Assembly (NCBI RefSeq): GCF_030812915.1
Contig: NZ_JAUSTQ010000009.1
Location: 1 to 64,000, forward strand
From: Alkalibacillus salilacus
Lineage (GTDB): Bacteria; Bacillota; Bacilli; Bacillales; Alkalibacillaceae
Direction of reading: 5' to 3'
DNA length: 64,000 nucleotides
The position numbers and the translations under genes were made by a program. This document shows, piece by piece, positions 63,620 through 64,000 of the stretch; the stretch's first letter is position 1, and the number at the start of each line of letters is the position of its first letter. A model generated the notes under the pieces. The model was not told where the DNA came from, searched no databases, and saw only the letters and a program-made list of their open reading frames with translations.

Positions 63620-64000
63620 TTATGACGAAGCAATTTTAACTTCGATACTTAAAATTAAGGTGGGCCCAATGGTCATATGCCTGACCGCTAATTGGTAATC
63701 GACATCTCGAATATTAAACGTTTTATTTTCTATTGTACGCAATAACAAGGTGCGTTGTTCAGACAAAGATATAATGTTTTGACCGACGACTGACTCAAGT
63801 TCATCTAATAAAATTTCTTTTAATTCGTGAGTGGTGAAGCGATCTAAATCTAATTTCTCCGCATTGGTCCATGAGATCTCAATCTTCTGCACCGTAACTC
63901 GTTGCTCAGCCTCTTCATTTAAGTCACTTTGATCACTTTTTAAAAGTTCATTCTCTTGTTCTAATTCATGTAGTTCATTTCGGATGGATAGATTCTCTTC
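63620..64000 (-). CDS. ytrI: YtrI-like sporulation protein, C-terminal part (runs off the window)
   Basis: The open frame continues to base 64000 without a start, giving at least 126 residues. The visible N-terminal part is coiled-coil (LHELEQENELLKSDQ), then a globular C-terminal domain (VQKIEISWTNAEKLDLDRF to LILSIEVKIASS). In B. subtilis ytrI encodes a membrane-anchored protein needed for sporulation near nrnA and dnaE; the membrane segment would be beyond the window. An internal ATG near 63892 is not the true start. Confidence 0.75.
   Translation of the reverse strand, partial: EENLSIRNELHELEQENELLKSDQSDLNEEAEQRVTVQKIEISWTNAEKLDLDRFTTHELKEILLDELESVVGQNIISLSEQRTLLLRTIENKTFNIRDVDYQLAVRHMTIGPTLILSIEVKIASS

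Overview
The window is a chromosomal segment of a low-GC, endospore-forming Bacillaceae bacterium. Evidence for this is AT-rich coding sequence, strong AGGAGG-type ribosome binding sites, frequent TTG and GTG starts, an alpha/beta spore DNA-binding protein, GerW, YtrI, and a gene set whose composition and many adjacencies match the Bacillus subtilis block from ytfP-ytgP through aroA-ccpA-motPS-acuABC, tyrS, rpsD, ezrA and thiI to ytoI-nrnA. Proteins are strongly acidic, including long Asp/Glu-rich extracellular linkers and tails in MotS, a penicillin-binding protein and a substrate-binding lipoprotein. A sodium-type flagellar stator is the only stator seen. Together these suggest a moderate halophile or haloalkaliphile; the species cannot be named from the sequence.

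Layout. 1-140: the 3' end of a 5S rRNA, closing an rRNA operon. 0.3-12 kb: a monomeric sarcosine oxidase-like flavoenzyme, exoA, ytfP, the lipid II flippase ytgP, an RsuA-type pseudouridine synthase, thpR, ytlQ, an EAL-domain protein, ytlR broken by one in-frame TGA, ytmP, trmB and the lactonase ytnP. 12-23 kb: ytzB, ytoP, ytoQ, an unidentified lipoprotein beside a PfoR-like membrane protein, ytpQ-ytpR, nicotinate phosphoribosyltransferase, murC, an M29 aminopeptidase, the ytxG-ytxH-ytxJ stress cluster behind a sigma-B-like promoter, and mntR. 23-36 kb: a very long FtsA-like protein, aroA, ccpA-motP-motS, acuCBA, and a class A penicillin-binding protein with a repetitive acidic tail. 36-45 kb: tyrS behind a T-box, an orphan peptide-type substrate-binding protein, a UPF0182 membrane protein, a divergent MurE paralogue, and rpsD with a long leader. 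45-56 kb: ytsP, refZ, ezrA, a small membrane protein, nifZ-thiI, an ssp gene behind a sigma-G-like promoter, ytcJ, ytfI-gerW, ytxK, an EcsC-family gene and uspA. 56-64 kb: a YtkK-like SDR, ald, an M24 peptidase, ytkL, ytoI, ytpI, nrnA, a small unknown gene and the 3' part of ytrI, which runs off the window.

Themes. Cell envelope and division (ytgP, murC, MurE paralogue, PBP, FtsA-like protein, ezrA, refZ), carbon control and acetate/acetoin metabolism (ccpA, acuABC), tRNA and rRNA modification (rsuA-type, trmB, nifZ-thiI), and sporulation or germination (ssp, gerW, ytrI, ald).

The most unusual signal is a family of four GC-rich, palindromic, intergenic elements (11963-12292, 25622-25827, 50819-50964, 59631-59776). 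All have the same orientation and share terminal arms and core. Paired arms carry compensatory changes, and accessory hairpin modules are present in only some copies, which points to a structured RNA or folded-DNA element rather than coding sequence. No CRISPR array, prophage, transposase or tRNA gene was seen.
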